A stretch of DNA of 64,000 nt, from positions 1-64,000 of the forward strand of contig JAIYCR010000094.1 in assembly GCA_027487905.1 (NCBI GenBank), in the 5' to 3' direction. Positions 1 to 9,332 of this stretch are shown piece after piece. Numbering within the stretch: the first letter of the stretch is position 1; each line of letters begins with the position of its first letter. The notes under the pieces are model-generated. The model was given only the letters and a program-made list of their open reading frames with translations. It searched no databases and was not told the origin of the DNA. This DNA comes from Rubrivivax sp. Lineage in GTDB: Bacteria > Pseudomonadota > Gammaproteobacteria > Burkholderiales > Burkholderiaceae_C. The translations under genes were made by a program, and so were the position numbers.

Positions 1-1496
1 CCGTTGTCGGTGAGGTAGTCGGTCAGCTGCTCGGCCATGCGCTTGGTCAGCGTGGTGATCAGCACCCGCTCGCCCTTGTCCGCCCGGATGCGGATCTCCC
101 CGAGCACGTCGTCCACCTGATGCGCCGCGGGCCGCACCTCGATTTCCGGGTCGACGAGGCCGGTGGGCCGCACCAGCTGCTCGACCACCTGGCCGGCATG
201 CTCGTTCTCCCAGTTCGCCGGCGTGGCCGAGACGAAGACGGCCTGGCGCATCTTGCGTTCGAACTCGTCGAACTTCAGCGGCCGGTTGTCCATGGCGCTG
301 GGCAGGCGGAAGCCGTACTCGACGAGCACCGTCTTGCGGGCGCGGTCGCCGTTGAACATGCCGCCGAGCTGTCCGATGAGCACGTGGCTCTCGTCGAGGA
401 ACATCAACGCATCGCCGGGCAGGTAATCGACCAGCGTGGAAGGTGGCTCCCCCGGCGCCGCACCGGACAGGTGCCGGGTGTAGTTCTCGATGCCCTTGCA
501 GTGGCCGATCTCCTGCAGCATCTCCAGGTCGAAGCGGGTGCGCTGCTCCAGGCGCTGCGCCTCCACCAGCTTGCCCAGGCCGACCAGCTCGGCCGATCGC
601 TGGCGAAGCTCCTCCTTGATGGAGTCGATGGCGTTGACCACCCGGTCGCGCGGCGTGACGTAGTGGCTGGACGGGTAGACGGTGAAGCGTGGCACCTTCT
701 GCCGGATGGTGCCGGTGAGCGGGTCGAACAGCTGCAGGCTCTCGATCTCGTCGTCGAAGAGCTCGATGCGGATGGCCAGCTCGGAATGCTCGGCGGGAAA
801 GACGTCGATGCGGTCACCCCGCACCCGGAAGCTGCCCCGGCTGAAATCGACCTCGTTGCGCTGGTACTGCATGCGGATCAGCTGCGCGATGACGTCGCGC
901 TGCCCGGGCTTGTCGCCCACCCGCAGCGTCATCACCATCTGGTGGTAGTCGCTCGGGTTGCCGATGCCATAGATGGCGCTGACGGTGGCCACGATGACCA
1001 CGTCGCGCCGCTCGAGCAGGCTCTTGGTGCAGCTCAGCCGCATCTGCTCGATGTGCTCGTTGATGGAGCTGTCCTTCTCGATGAACAGGTCGCGCTGCGG
1101 AACGTAGGCCTCGGGCTGGTAGTAGTCGTAGTAGCTGACGAAGTATTCGACCGCGTTCCTGGGGAAGAACTCCCGAAACTCCGAGTAGAGCTGCGCGGCC
1201 AGGGTCTTGTTGGGCGCGAACACGATGGCCGGGCGCCCGAGCCGGGCGATGACGTTGGCCATGGTGAAGGTCTTGCCCGATCCGGTCACGCCCAGCAGGG
1301 TCTGGTAGGCCAGGCCGTCGCGGATGCCCTCGACGAGCGCCTCGATGGCCGCAGGCTGGTCTCCGGCGGGCGGATAGGGCTCGTAGAGGACGAAGGGCGA
1401 CCCTTCGAACTGGGCGAAGCGACCCGCGGGCGCGCCCTCGGAGGCGGCCTGGGTGGCGGCCACGGTGGCGGGATCTGGGGCTTCGGTCACGGGCAT
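1..1496 (-). CDS. uvrB: UvrABC system protein B, 3' end outside window
   Basis: Damage-verifying helicase-like subunit of nucleotide excision repair, which receives DNA from UvrA and recruits UvrC. Translating the minus strand from the ATG at 1496 gives 498 residues before the window edge; the family is about 650-700, so the C-terminal helicase part and the UvrC-binding UVR motif are missing here. Visible are the Walker A motif [10 protein letters not shown] (about residues 69-78), the beta-hairpin region rich in tyrosines ([13 protein letters not shown]), the DEx-box FLDESHV, and the start of the C-terminal helicase domain ([19 protein letters not shown]). A GGAG lies about 11 bases before the start. 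Its partner uvrC is in this window at 33.9-36.0 kb. No LexA-like box was recognised upstream. Confidence 0.97.
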   Translation of the reverse strand, partial: MPVTEAPDPATVAATQAASEGAPAGRFAQFEGSPFVLYEPYPPAGDQPAAIEALVEGIRDGLAYQTLLGVTGSGKTFTMANVIARLGRPAIVFAPNKTLAAQLYSEFREFFPRNAVEYFVSYYDYYQPEAYVPQRDLFIEKDSSINEHIEQMRLSCTKSLLERRDVVIVATVSAIYGIGNPSDYHQMVMTLRVGDKPGQRDVIAQLIRMQYQRNEVDFSRGSFRVRGDRIDVFPAEHSELAIRIELFDDEIESLQLFDPLTGTIRQKVPRFTVYPSSHYVTPRDRVVNAIDSIKEELRQRSAELVGLGKLVEAQRLEQRTRFDLEMLQEIGHCKGIENYTRHLSGAAPGEPPSTLVDYLPGDALMFLDESHVLIGQLGGMFNGDRARKTVLVEYGFRLPSAMDNRPLKFDEFERKMRQAVFVSATPANWENEHAGQVVEQLVRPTGLVDPEIEVRPAAHQVDDVLGEIRIRADKGERVLITTLTKRMAEQLTDYLTDN

Positions 1497-1701
1497 GGCG
1501 GATAGACTCCGGGGCTTTGTCCACGCTGCTCGCAGGGCCTGCGTCGTGCAGGTCGGCCGTGGGCAGACGACGACATTCGAGGGTAGCGCAGCGGGCCTTC
1601 GGGCTCGCCGCGTCACCGGGAGGCCCTGCGGCAAGCTCGCCTCCCGCCAATGCCCTCCCCCACCGCCTCCCCTGTGCTCCTTGTCCCTACTCGAGGTCCT
1701 C

Positions 1702-2907
1702 ATGGCTGAATCCCTCTTCGCCCGCGTCGAGCGGGCCCCCCGCGACCCCATCCTCGGCCTGAACGAGCAATTCGCCGCCGACCCGAACCCGCAGAAGGTG
1801 AACCTGGGCGTGGGCGTCTATTACGACGAGAACGGCAAGCTGCCGCTGCTGCGCTGCGTGCGGGAGGCCGAGCGCCAGCTCGCCGAAGCGCCCAAGGCGC
1901 GCGGCTACCTGCCCATCGACGGCATCGTCGCCTACGACCGCGCGGTGCAGGAGCTGGTGTTCGGGGGCGACAGCGCCGCGGTCCGCGCCGGTCGCATCGC
2001 CACCGTGCAGGGCATCGGCGGCACCGGCGGCCTGAAGATCGGGGCCGACTTCCTCCAGCGCCTGAACCCGTCGGCCCGGGTGCTGATCAGCGACCCGAGC
2101 TGGGAGAACCACCGGGCGCTGTTCATCCAGGCCGGCTTTGAGGTCTCGACCTATCCCTACTACGACGCGGCCCGGCGCGGCGTCGACTTCGCCGCCATGC
2201 TGGGCGCCTTGAAGGCCGCGCCGCGCGGAACCATCGTCGTGCTGCACGCCTGCTGCCACAACCCGACGGGCTATGACCTGGACGCCGGGCAGTGGGACCA
2301 GGTGGTCGAAGCCGTTCGTGCCGGCGGGCTGGTGGCCTTCCTCGACATGGCCTACCAGGGCTTCGGCGACGGCATCGCCGAAGACGGCCGGGTGGTGGCG
2401 CGCTTCCTCGAGTCGGGCGTCGACTTCCTGGTGTCCACCTCCTTCTCGAAGAGCTTTTCGCTGTACGGCGAACGCGTCGGCGCGCTCAGCGCGGTGTGTG
2501 CCGATGCCGACGAGGCGGCACGCGTGCTCAGCCAGCTGAAGGTCGTCATCCGGACCAACTACTCCAACCCGCCGACCCACGGCGCCACGGTGGTCGCCAC
2601 CGTGCTGACCACACCGGCCCTGCGCACCCTGTGGGAAGAGGAGCTTGCCGGCATGCGCCAGCGCATCCGCGAGATGCGCCAGGCGCTGCGCGATGGCCTG
2701 AAGGCCGCGGGCGTGGCCGGGGACCTGTCCTTCATCACCACGCAGAAGGGCATGTTCAGCTACTCGGGCCTGAATGCCGCCCAGATGCAGCGACTGCGCA
2801 GCGAGTTCGGGGTGTACGGTGTGGACTCCGGGCGCATCTGCGTGGCGGCCCTGAACCCCGCCAACCTGCCCCGGGTGATCGCCGGCATTGCAGCCGTAGC
2901 GGCCTGA
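1702..2907 (+). CDS. tyrB: Class I aminotransferase (aromatic/aspartate type)
   Basis: PLP enzyme that moves amino groups between aspartate or aromatic amino acids and 2-oxoglutarate. The 401-residue protein matches the family length (about 396-400). It shows [15 protein letters not shown] near the N-terminus, the HACCHNPTG segment, and the PLP-lysine motif [16 protein letters not shown] with the Schiff-base lysine at residue 250. The start at 1702 is preferred over upstream in-frame codons because [17 protein letters not shown] matches the usual family N-terminus and a GAGG lies just before it. It is divergent from uvrB. Aspartate (aspC) versus aromatic (tyrB) preference cannot be settled from sequence alone, so the symbol is tentative. 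Confidence 0.9.
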   Translation: MAESLFARVERAPRDPILGLNEQFAADPNPQKVNLGVGVYYDENGKLPLLRCVREAERQLAEAPKARGYLPIDGIVAYDRAVQELVFGGDSAAVRAGRIATVQGIGGTGGLKIGADFLQRLNPSARVLISDPSWENHRALFIQAGFEVSTYPYYDAARRGVDFAAMLGALKAAPRGTIVVLHACCHNPTGYDLDAGQWDQVVEAVRAGGLVAFLDMAYQGFGDGIAEDGRVVARFLESGVDFLVSTSFSKSFSLYGERVGALSAVCADADEAARVLSQLKVVIRTNYSNPPTHGATVVATVLTTPALRTLWEEELAGMRQRIREMRQALRDGLKAAGVAGDLSFITTQKGMFSYSGLNAAQMQRLRSEFGVYGVDSGRICVAALNPANLPRVIAGIAAVAA

Positions 2908-2946
2908 CGCAGGCGCAGCGATTGCCAGCGCAGCGGCCGCCGGTTA

Positions 2947-2961
2947 TGCTGCACTGCAGCA
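2947..2961. promoter_or_regulatory. Putative PhaR operator before phaZ
   Basis: A perfect 15-bp dyad, TGCTGC-ACT-GCAGCA, lies about 100 bases before the phaZ start. It contains CTGC-N3-GCAG, the core described for PhaR, the PHB-responsive repressor, in Paracoccus. A further ACTGCAGCG half-site occurs at 3014-3022. PhaR control of this promoter is inferred from the motif and the downstream gene. Confidence 0.5.
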
Positions 2962-3060
2962 AAACCACGCCCGGGGGCCGTGGACTCGCAGCGACAGTGT
3001 CAGGCTTTTGGAACACTGCAGCGTCAAGCTCCGCAATGTCTGATCCACCCAGGAGATTCC

Positions 3061-4380
3061 ATGCTGTATCAGTGGTATGAGGCGCAACGCGCCTTGCTGA
3101 GCCCGTTCGCCGAGTTCGCCAGCGCCTCTTCCAAGCTGTACAGCCACCCGCTGTCGGTGTTCAGCCACACGCCCATGGCCGACCGTGTGTCTGCCGGTCT
3201 GGACCTGATGCACCGCCTGTCCAAGGACTACGAGAAGCCCGAGTTCGACATCCGCAGCGTGGACGTCGCCGGCGTGGAGGTGGCCGTCCAGGAGCAGGTG
3301 GCGCTGGAAAAGCCGTTCTGTCGCCTGCTGCGCTTCAAGCGCTTCACCGACAACTCCCCGGTGCTCGGGGCCATGAAGGCCCACCCGACGGTCCTGGTGG
3401 TGGCACCGCTGTCCGGCCACCACTCGACGCTGCTGCGCGACACCGTGCGCTGCCTGCTGCGCGACCACAAGGTGTTCATCACCGACTGGACCGACGCCCG
3501 CATGGTGCCGCTGGAAGCCGGCGCCTTCCACCTGGACGACTACATCACCTATGTCCAGGACTTCATCCGCCACATCGGCCCGGAGGTGAACGTCATCTCG
3601 GTGTGCCAGCCCACCGTTCCGGTGCTGGCGGCGGTGTCGCTGATGGCCAGCCGCGGCGAGACCACGCCGCGCACGATGACCATGATGGGCGGGCCCATCG
3701 ACGCCCGCAAGTCGCCCACGGCGGTGAACAACCTGGCGATGAACAAGAGCCTGCAATGGTTCGAGCACAACGTGATCCACCGGGTCCCGGTGAACTACCC
3801 CGGCGCCGGCCGCCGCGTGTATCCGGGCTTCCTGCAGCACACCGGGTTCATCGCGATGAACCCGGACCGGCACCTGAAGTCGCATTACGACTACTTCCTC
3901 GATCTGGTCCGCGGTGACGGCGACAACGCCGACTCCCACCGGGACTTCTACGACGAGTACAACGCGGTGCTGGACATGCCTGCCGAGTACTACCTGGACA
4001 CCATACAGACGGTGTTCCAGGACTTCGCGCTGGTCAACGGCACCTGGCAGGTCCATGGTGAGCCGGTCCGTCCCCAGGACATCACCCACGGCGCCCTGCT
4101 GACGGTGGAGGGCGAGCTCGACGACATCTCCGGTGCCGGGCAGACCCGTGCGGCGCACGAGCTGTGCACCGGCATCCCCAAGCCGCGGCAGTTCCACTAT
4201 GACGCCGTCGGCGCCGGGCATTACGGCATCTTCTCGGGCCGGCGCTGGCGCGAGCATGTGTACCCGGTGGTGCGCGACTTCATTGCGTCCCATCAGTCGA
4301 ACGGCGCCGCTGCAGGCGAGACCACGGACGGCAGCGAAGCACTGCGCAGGCCGCGCGGGCCGCGCGGCAGGCGCGGCTGA
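3061..4380 (+). CDS. phaZ: Intracellular polyhydroxyalkanoate depolymerase
   Basis: Mobilises stored polyhydroxybutyrate granules in the cytoplasm. The 439-residue protein begins MLYQWYEAQRALLSPFAEFA, the standard N-terminus of the Ralstonia-type PhaZ family; an AGGAGA at 3051-3056 fixes this start over the longer open frame. The nucleophile sits in SVCQPTVP, where cysteine (C182) replaces the lipase-box serine as in Ralstonia PhaZ1. The catalytic histidine is probably in VGAGHYGIFSG near the C-terminus. There is no signal peptide, consistent with the intracellular class. The tail after about residue 415 is low complexity and arginine-rich (RRPRGPRGRRG). A PhaR-like operator lies upstream, and the ferredoxin gene follows 22 bases later. 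Confidence 0.95.
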   Translation: MLYQWYEAQRALLSPFAEFASASSKLYSHPLSVFSHTPMADRVSAGLDLMHRLSKDYEKPEFDIRSVDVAGVEVAVQEQVALEKPFCRLLRFKRFTDNSPVLGAMKAHPTVLVVAPLSGHHSTLLRDTVRCLLRDHKVFITDWTDARMVPLEAGAFHLDDYITYVQDFIRHIGPEVNVISVCQPTVPVLAAVSLMASRGETTPRTMTMMGGPIDARKSPTAVNNLAMNKSLQWFEHNVIHRVPVNYPGAGRRVYPGFLQHTGFIAMNPDRHLKSHYDYFLDLVRGDGDNADSHRDFYDEYNAVLDMPAEYYLDTIQTVFQDFALVNGTWQVHGEPVRPQDITHGALLTVEGELDDISGAGQTRAAHELCTGIPKPRQFHYDAVGAGHYGIFSGRRWREHVYPVVRDFIASHQSNGAAAGETTDGSEALRRPRGPRGRRG

Positions 4381-4402
4381 GCGCGCGCAGGCGGCCCGGC
4401 GC

Positions 4403-5089
4403 GTGCAAGGCAATCCCGGGACGTCCCGCGAGCAGCGGGTCTTCCGGATCGACCAGGCCCTGCCGCAGACGCAGTGCACGCGCTGCGGCTACGCCGATTG
4501 CCATGCCTATGCGGTGGCCATCGTCGACGAGGGCGCCGCGATCAACCGATGCCCGCCAGGCGGTCAGGCCGGCGTTCAGCGCCTGGCCGCCCTCACCGGG
4601 CAGGCCGAGCGGCCCCTGGACCGCAGTTGCGGCAGCGAGGGCCCGCGGCGCATCGCCTGGATCGACGAGGCCTGGTGCATCGGCTGCACCTTGTGCATCA
4701 AGGCCTGTCCGGTCGACTGCATCGTCGGCGCACCGAAGGCACTGCACACCGTCATCGAGGCCGATTGCACCGGATGCGACCTGTGCGCGCCGGCCTGTCC
4801 GGTGGACTGCATCCGGATGGAGCTCCGCTCGGACACCCGCACCGGCTGGGCGGCATGGGGCGAGGAGCAGGCGCTGGCGGCCCGGCAGGCCTACGAGGCC
4901 CGGAATCAGCGGCGCGAACGGCTTGACGCGGAGCGCACCGCTGAGCGCGAGGCCGCTGCCCGACACGCGCTGGAGCACCTCACGGAGACCACCGTCCCGG
5001 CTGGCGAGGCCGAGCAGCAGCGCCGGCGGGCGGTGATCGCCGCTGCGCTGGCGCGTTCACGCCGCGACCGCGAGAACCCGACCGGCTGA
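4403..5089 (+). CDS. RsxB/RnfB-like electron-transport ferredoxin, free-standing
   Basis: Iron-sulfur protein related to subunit B of the Rnf/Rsx membrane electron-transport complex. Starting at GTG 4403 gives 228 residues. Near the N-terminus is the four-cysteine cluster region (ALPQTQCTRCGYADCHAYA, later CPPGG), followed by two ferredoxin-type 4Fe-4S motifs, CIGCTLCIKACPVDC and CTGCDLCAPACPVDC. The tail is charged and probably helical. Compared with gamma-proteobacterial RnfB the N-terminal membrane helix is absent, and no rnfA/C/D/G/E genes are nearby. This soluble stand-alone form is common in Betaproteobacteria, where its partner is not well defined. The GTG start is chosen because the open frame further upstream lies inside phaZ; the ribosome site is weak. 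Confidence 0.8.
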   Translation: MQGNPGTSREQRVFRIDQALPQTQCTRCGYADCHAYAVAIVDEGAAINRCPPGGQAGVQRLAALTGQAERPLDRSCGSEGPRRIAWIDEAWCIGCTLCIKACPVDCIVGAPKALHTVIEADCTGCDLCAPACPVDCIRMELRSDTRTGWAAWGEEQALAARQAYEARNQRRERLDAERTAEREAAARHALEHLTETTVPAGEAEQQRRRAVIAAALARSRRDRENPTG

Positions 5090-5124
5090 AGCTTGGGGCC
5101 GCTGGCCCGCGGGCGGCCAAGGCC

Positions 5125-5898
5125 TCAAGGCTCGGGCACAGCCGGCCCCTGGAAGCCTGCGGCGCGGCAGGTCACCACCAGGGTGTCGCGGTGGGACGGC
5201 GTCCCGGCTTGCAGCGGTTGGATGGGCGTGGTTTCGTGGATCACCCGCTCGTCGTCGAGCAGCAGCAGGGTCCAGGGCTCGGTCAAGGTGAAGCGCAGGC
5301 CCAGCGGGCCGTGGGCATCGAAAACCCGGGTCTCGCCGCCCTTCACGCCGCAGCGCGACACCAGCAGCACGGCCACCAGGTCGACGCCGTCACGGTGCGC
5401 GCCCTCGGGCGTCGGACGGCCAATGCCGTCCGTGGTGTCGATGCGGAACTGGTGCAGTTCCATCGACCAGAGCCCGCCCGGCGGTGGACCACGCAGCGCG
5501 GTGGCACAGCCTGCAAGGCCCTGCATCAGCCGTTGCCAGTCGGGTGCTTCGCAGACGCATGCCTCGACCGGCTCGAACCAGCGCTCGATGCCGCCGTGCA
5601 GCGCGTTGTAGTCCAGCGGCTGCCAGTGCGCCCGGTGCGCGACGGGACGTACGGGTGACCGCAAGGCGCCGTCACCGAGCACGCAGGCATGGCGGCGGCG
5701 GCGGTAGCGGCCACCGTCCTTCAGATAGGCGTCCGGCGGCAGCCGGTCCCAGGACTGCGCCAGGGCGTCGAGCCGACGCGGGTCGACATCCCAGGCCTGC
5801 ATCCACTCCGATGCGGCGATGCACGCGTGGCCGTCCTGGCGCAGGGCCGCCATCGCATCGGAGATCGGGAGCAGGGTCGGAGTGAGCCAGGCGGTCAT
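5125..5898 (-). CDS. 2-oxoglutarate/Fe(II) oxygenase, IDO-like (DUF2257 type)
   Basis: Predicted mononuclear iron hydroxylase of 257 residues. The expected facial triad is visible as H168 and D170 in GAHRDGVDLV and H221 in VIHETTPIQP, with R237 in SHRDTLVV as the likely 2-oxoglutarate carboxylate ligand. This architecture resembles the 2OG-Fe dioxygenase family that includes bacillar L-isoleucine 4-hydroxylase, so a free amino acid or small metabolite is a plausible substrate; that is inference. The frame stays open to 6078, but the ATG at 5898 is chosen because the extra segment is encoded by a 12-bp tandem repeat and reads as low-complexity RLLPRLLPRLIP. It is convergent with the ferredoxin gene and divergent from the histidine kinase. 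Confidence 0.75.
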   Translation of the reverse strand: MTAWLTPTLLPISDAMAALRQDGHACIAASEWMQAWDVDPRRLDALAQSWDRLPPDAYLKDGGRYRRRRHACVLGDGALRSPVRPVAHRAHWQPLDYNALHGGIERWFEPVEACVCEAPDWQRLMQGLAGCATALRGPPPGGLWSMELHQFRIDTTDGIGRPTPEGAHRDGVDLVAVLLVSRCGVKGGETRVFDAHGPLGLRFTLTEPWTLLLLDDERVIHETTPIQPLQAGTPSHRDTLVVTCRAAGFQGPAVPEP

Positions 5899-5913
5899 CG
5901 GTGCGGAAGGGAT

Positions 5914-5949
5914 CAGGCGCGGTAACAGGCGCGGTAACAGGCGCGGTAT
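5914..5949. repeat. Three tandem 12-bp repeats
   Basis: The unit CAGGCGCGGTAA occurs at 5914-5925 and 5926-5937, and with one change (final T) at 5938-5949. It lies 16 bases before the oxygenase start in the divergent promoter region shared with the histidine kinase, so copy-number change could alter promoter spacing. Confidence 0.85.
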
Positions 5950-6092
5950 GAGGCGTGGGGGCGGGCACGGGCTCGCGGCGCCGACCGCATCGTCTGTCAA
6001 CGCGGCAAAGCCCCCGCTGTTCGAAGCATAGGCGAGGCCACGCGCCCCCTGGTCGGCCCTTAGACTGAAGCCCGACACGGGTCAGGATCCCG

Positions 6093-9000
6093 ATGACCAC
6101 CACCCCGCCCTCGACGGCTCCACCGACCGAACCCCTCCCCCCGCCCGATGCCGCGGTGGCGCTGGCCGCCGGGCTGGATGCCTGGGCGTCGCTGCTGGAT
6201 GCGCAGGGCCGCATCCTGTGGTCTGCCGAGCACCCCTTGCGCCGTGCCGCGGGAGCGGCGGATGCACGACCCGGGACACCCTGGCACGAGGCCCTGGGGC
6301 TGCAGGAAGCGCAGCCGCTCGACCTGGACGGGCGTCCGCTCAGGCTTGCCCTGCAGGCTGCCATCGAGCAGGGCACCCGCTGGATGGCACAAGCCGCTGC
6401 CACGCCGACCGATCGACCCACCTGGGCACTGCGGACGGCGGCCGAGGACCGGCCCCTGGCTCACCCGATGGCTGGCTGGCGGCTGCGGCTGCTGCCCACC
6501 GGCGATGGGCGGCTGTGGGCACTGGCCGACGATGCGTCCGAGGTGCGAACGCTACGCACGCGGATCCGCGAGGAGACGGAGATCCTCGATGCCGTCCGAC
6601 GCTTCGGCCGGGTGGGCGTCTGGCAGCGCGAAATCCCCTCGGGCCGTGGCCACTGGGACGACACGGTGTTCCGGCTCTTCGGATTCGACCCGCGCGGCGG
6701 CACACCGGACTTCCAGCAGGCGGTCGACCGGGTCAACCCCGAGGACCGGCTCATCGAATCGTTCAACGAAAGCACCCGGCGCGTGGGCGACTACCAGGCC
6801 CGATACCGGGTGATGCTGCCCGACGCCTCGCAGCGCGTGGTCCGATCCCAGTGGACGGTGCTGCCGGGTGCCGACGGACAGCCCCGCAGGATCATCGGCG
6901 TGATGAGCGACGAGACCGAGCTGGAGGGCCTGTCGCGCAGCTTCGGCGTGATGACCGAGCAGCTTCGGCTGGCGGTGCAGATGGCTGCGGTTGGCCTGTG
7001 GGTGCACGACCTCGCGACCGATCGCATGCACTACAACGACGAACTGTTCCGCCTGATGGGCCGCGAACCCCAGCCGCAGGGCCTGTCACTGGCCGAGGTG
7101 CGCGACATCATCCACCCCGATGATCTGGAACTGGTCCAGGACTCGGCGGTGCGGGCGCTTCAGACCCCCGAGCCGGTCGATTTCGAGGCCCGCTACCGGC
7201 GAACCGATGGCCGCTGGCGGCATGTGCTGTCCAGACGGGTCGTCCGGCGCGACGATGCCGGGCGCCCGGTGGCCTTCCTCGGCGTGTCCATGGACGTGAC
7301 CGATCGATTCGACGAGCGGCTGCGCACCCAGGATCTGGTCACGCGCCTGGACCAGATCGTGGACACCGCGGGGGTGGGCACCTGGCGCCGTGATCTCGTC
7401 AGCGACGAGGCGCAATGGAACCCGCGCATGTTCCGCATCTACGGCGTGGACGCCCGAGACGGACCGCTGTCGCGCGCCGCCTGGCTTGACCGGGTCCACC
7501 CGGAGGACCGTTCGACGGCGCTGGGGGCCATGCAGCGCGCGCGCGCACACCCTGGCCTCAGCCAGGAGAGCAAGTTCCGCATCCGATGGCCGGGTGGCGA
7601 GGTCCGATGGCTCGAGCAACGGGCCACCTGCACCGTGGGTGCGGCCGGCTCGGCGGCCCTGTCGGGCATCACGATGGACGTCACCGAACGAACGCGGACC
7701 GAGGCTGCACTGCGGTCGGCCAACGACCGCGCGGCCTTGTCGGCGCGCAGCGCCGGCATGGGCACCTGGTCGGTCGACCACGCCAGTGCCGAGGCCTTCT
7801 GGGATGAGCAGATGTTCCGCCTGCGCGGCCTGCCGCCCGCCCCGACCGCACCGGACCGCCTGGCGCGGCTGGCGTTCGTCCACCCGGAGGATCGAACCCT
7901 GTTCATGGGCGCGGAGGGCCGCGTGGACAGCACGGTCGCCGAGGGACAGACCTATGAGTTCCGCGTGGTGTGGCCCGATGGACAGGTCCGCTGGCTTGCA
8001 TCACGATCGCACCGGGTGCTCGACGAGCAAGGCCGCCCGCTGAGTTCGGTGGGCGTGAACTGGGACGTGACCGAACGTCGCATGGCCGAACGGGTGCGCG
8101 AGGAGCGGGAATCCGCACTGCGCGCCAGCCGGGCGAAGTCGGAGTTCCTGGCCCGCATGAGCCACGAGCTGCGCACGCCCCTGAACGCCGTGCTCGGCTT
8201 CACCCAGCTGCTGCGCGAGGAACTCGCCGGCAGTCCGGCCAGCCAGCGGATGAAGCTGGACCACATCCACGATGCGGGCGAGCACCTGCTGGCCCTGATC
8301 AACGACGTGCTTGCGCTGACGCATGTGGAGACCGGGTCGCTGTCGCTGGACATCCAGCCCCTGGAGCTTGACGCCGCCATTGCCCAGTCCTTGCCGCTGG
8401 TCCAGACCCTGGCCGCCCGGCGCGGCGTGGAGCTGCTCGCGCCCGCCACCGGGCTGTGGCTGCGGGCAGACTCGATGCGGCTGCGCCAGGTCCTGGTCAA
8501 CGTGCTGAGCAATGCGGTCAAGTACAACCGTCCGAGGGGCAAGGTCCGCGTCACCGCCTCGATGGACGCCGGCTCGGTGCGGGTCTGCGTCGCCGATGAG
8601 GGTCCGGGCATCGCCCCCGAACAGCGCCAGCATCTCTTCGAGCCTTTCAACCGGCTGGGCCAGCAGGCGCACGGCATCGAAGGCACCGGCATCGGCCTGG
8701 TGATCGTCAAGGCGCTGTGCGAAGCGATGGGCGGGCAGGTCGAGGTGCTGTCGCCGCCGGGCGGTGGAACCTCGGTGCAGGTGAGCCTTCCCGGGGCGGC
8801 GGCGGCGGCGGCGCCGTCGTCCGTCGAGCCCGCGCCCCGGGGCGGCCCGGTGGCCTCGGCGAGATCGGACGCCAAGCCCGGCTCGCGCGCACCGCTGCGA
8901 ATGGCCGGCACGCGCTCGGCGCGCACCGGCCCGGGCACGGTGCTCTACATCGAGGACAACCCGGTGAACGTGCTGCTCGTGCGCGAACTCATCGAAACGC

Positions 9001-9302
9001 AGACCGCGCTGACCCTGACCGTGGCGACCCACGGTGCCGAAGGCCTGGCCCGCGCCGCCAGCGAGCGGCCTGACCTGGTGCTGGTGGACATGCAGCTTCC
9101 CGACATGAACGGCCACCAGGTGCTCGAACGCCTGCGTCAGGATCCGGCCACCGCCGCGCTGCGCTGCGTGGCCCTGTCGGCCAACGCCATGCGGGAGGAC
9201 ATCGATCAGGCGCTGGCGGCAGGCTTCGAGGACTACTGGACCAAGCCGATCGACTTCGGCACCTTCCTGCGCAGCCTGTCCGAGCGGTTCCCGCCGGGTT
9301 GA
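6093..9302 (+). CDS. Hybrid histidine kinase with four PAS domains and a receiver
   Basis: A 1069-residue soluble sensor kinase. From N- to C-terminus there is an uncharacterised region of about 160 residues, then four PAS/PAC units starting near residues 170, 300, 425 and 555, each closing with a phrase such as GVSMDVTDR or GVNWDVTERR. Next come a HisKA domain with the phospho-acceptor H691 in MSHELRTPLN, a HATPase_c domain with N box (LVNVLSNAVKYN), G1 (VADEGPGIAP) and G2 (GTGIGLVIVK), and a receiver with D999 in LVDMQLPD and the conserved lysine in YWTKPID. No membrane segment is evident. The ATG at 6093 is preceded by TCAGGA. No response regulator or target gene is adjacent, so its output and signal are unknown. 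Confidence 0.9.
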   Translation: MTTTPPSTAPPTEPLPPPDAAVALAAGLDAWASLLDAQGRILWSAEHPLRRAAGAADARPGTPWHEALGLQEAQPLDLDGRPLRLALQAAIEQGTRWMAQAAATPTDRPTWALRTAAEDRPLAHPMAGWRLRLLPTGDGRLWALADDASEVRTLRTRIREETEILDAVRRFGRVGVWQREIPSGRGHWDDTVFRLFGFDPRGGTPDFQQAVDRVNPEDRLIESFNESTRRVGDYQARYRVMLPDASQRVVRSQWTVLPGADGQPRRIIGVMSDETELEGLSRSFGVMTEQLRLAVQMAAVGLWVHDLATDRMHYNDELFRLMGREPQPQGLSLAEVRDIIHPDDLELVQDSAVRALQTPEPVDFEARYRRTDGRWRHVLSRRVVRRDDAGRPVAFLGVSMDVTDRFDERLRTQDLVTRLDQIVDTAGVGTWRRDLVSDEAQWNPRMFRIYGVDARDGPLSRAAWLDRVHPEDRSTALGAMQRARAHPGLSQESKFRIRWPGGEVRWLEQRATCTVGAAGSAALSGITMDVTERTRTEAALRSANDRAALSARSAGMGTWSVDHASAEAFWDEQMFRLRGLPPAPTAPDRLARLAFVHPEDRTLFMGAEGRVDSTVAEGQTYEFRVVWPDGQVRWLASRSHRVLDEQGRPLSSVGVNWDVTERRMAERVREERESALRASRAKSEFLARMSHELRTPLNAVLGFTQLLREELAGSPASQRMKLDHIHDAGEHLLALINDVLALTHVETGSLSLDIQPLELDAAIAQSLPLVQTLAARRGVELLAPATGLWLRADSMRLRQVLVNVLSNAVKYNRPRGKVRVTASMDAGSVRVCVADEGPGIAPEQRQHLFEPFNRLGQQAHGIEGTGIGLVIVKALCEAMGGQVEVLSPPGGGTSVQVSLPGAAAAAAPSSVEPAPRGGPVASARSDAKPGSRAPLRMAGTRSARTGPGTVLYIEDNPVNVLLVRELIETQTALTLTVATHGAEGLARAASERPDLVLVDMQLPDMNGHQVLERLRQDPATAALRCVALSANAMREDIDQALAAGFEDYWTKPIDFGTFLRSLSERFPPG

Positions 9303-9332
9303 AGGGACTCCGGGGCGCCGCGGTCGATGCCG

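Noticed and set aside
120-1505. Long open frame on the plus strand opposite uvrB
   Set aside because: Its translation is histidine/valine/leucine-rich without domain motifs, and the minus strand encodes conserved UvrB. It is an antisense shadow caused by high GC.
4133-4402. Longer start for the RsxB-like ferredoxin inside phaZ
   Set aside because: The extra 90 residues are an out-of-frame reading of phaZ and have no similarity to RnfB membrane helices.
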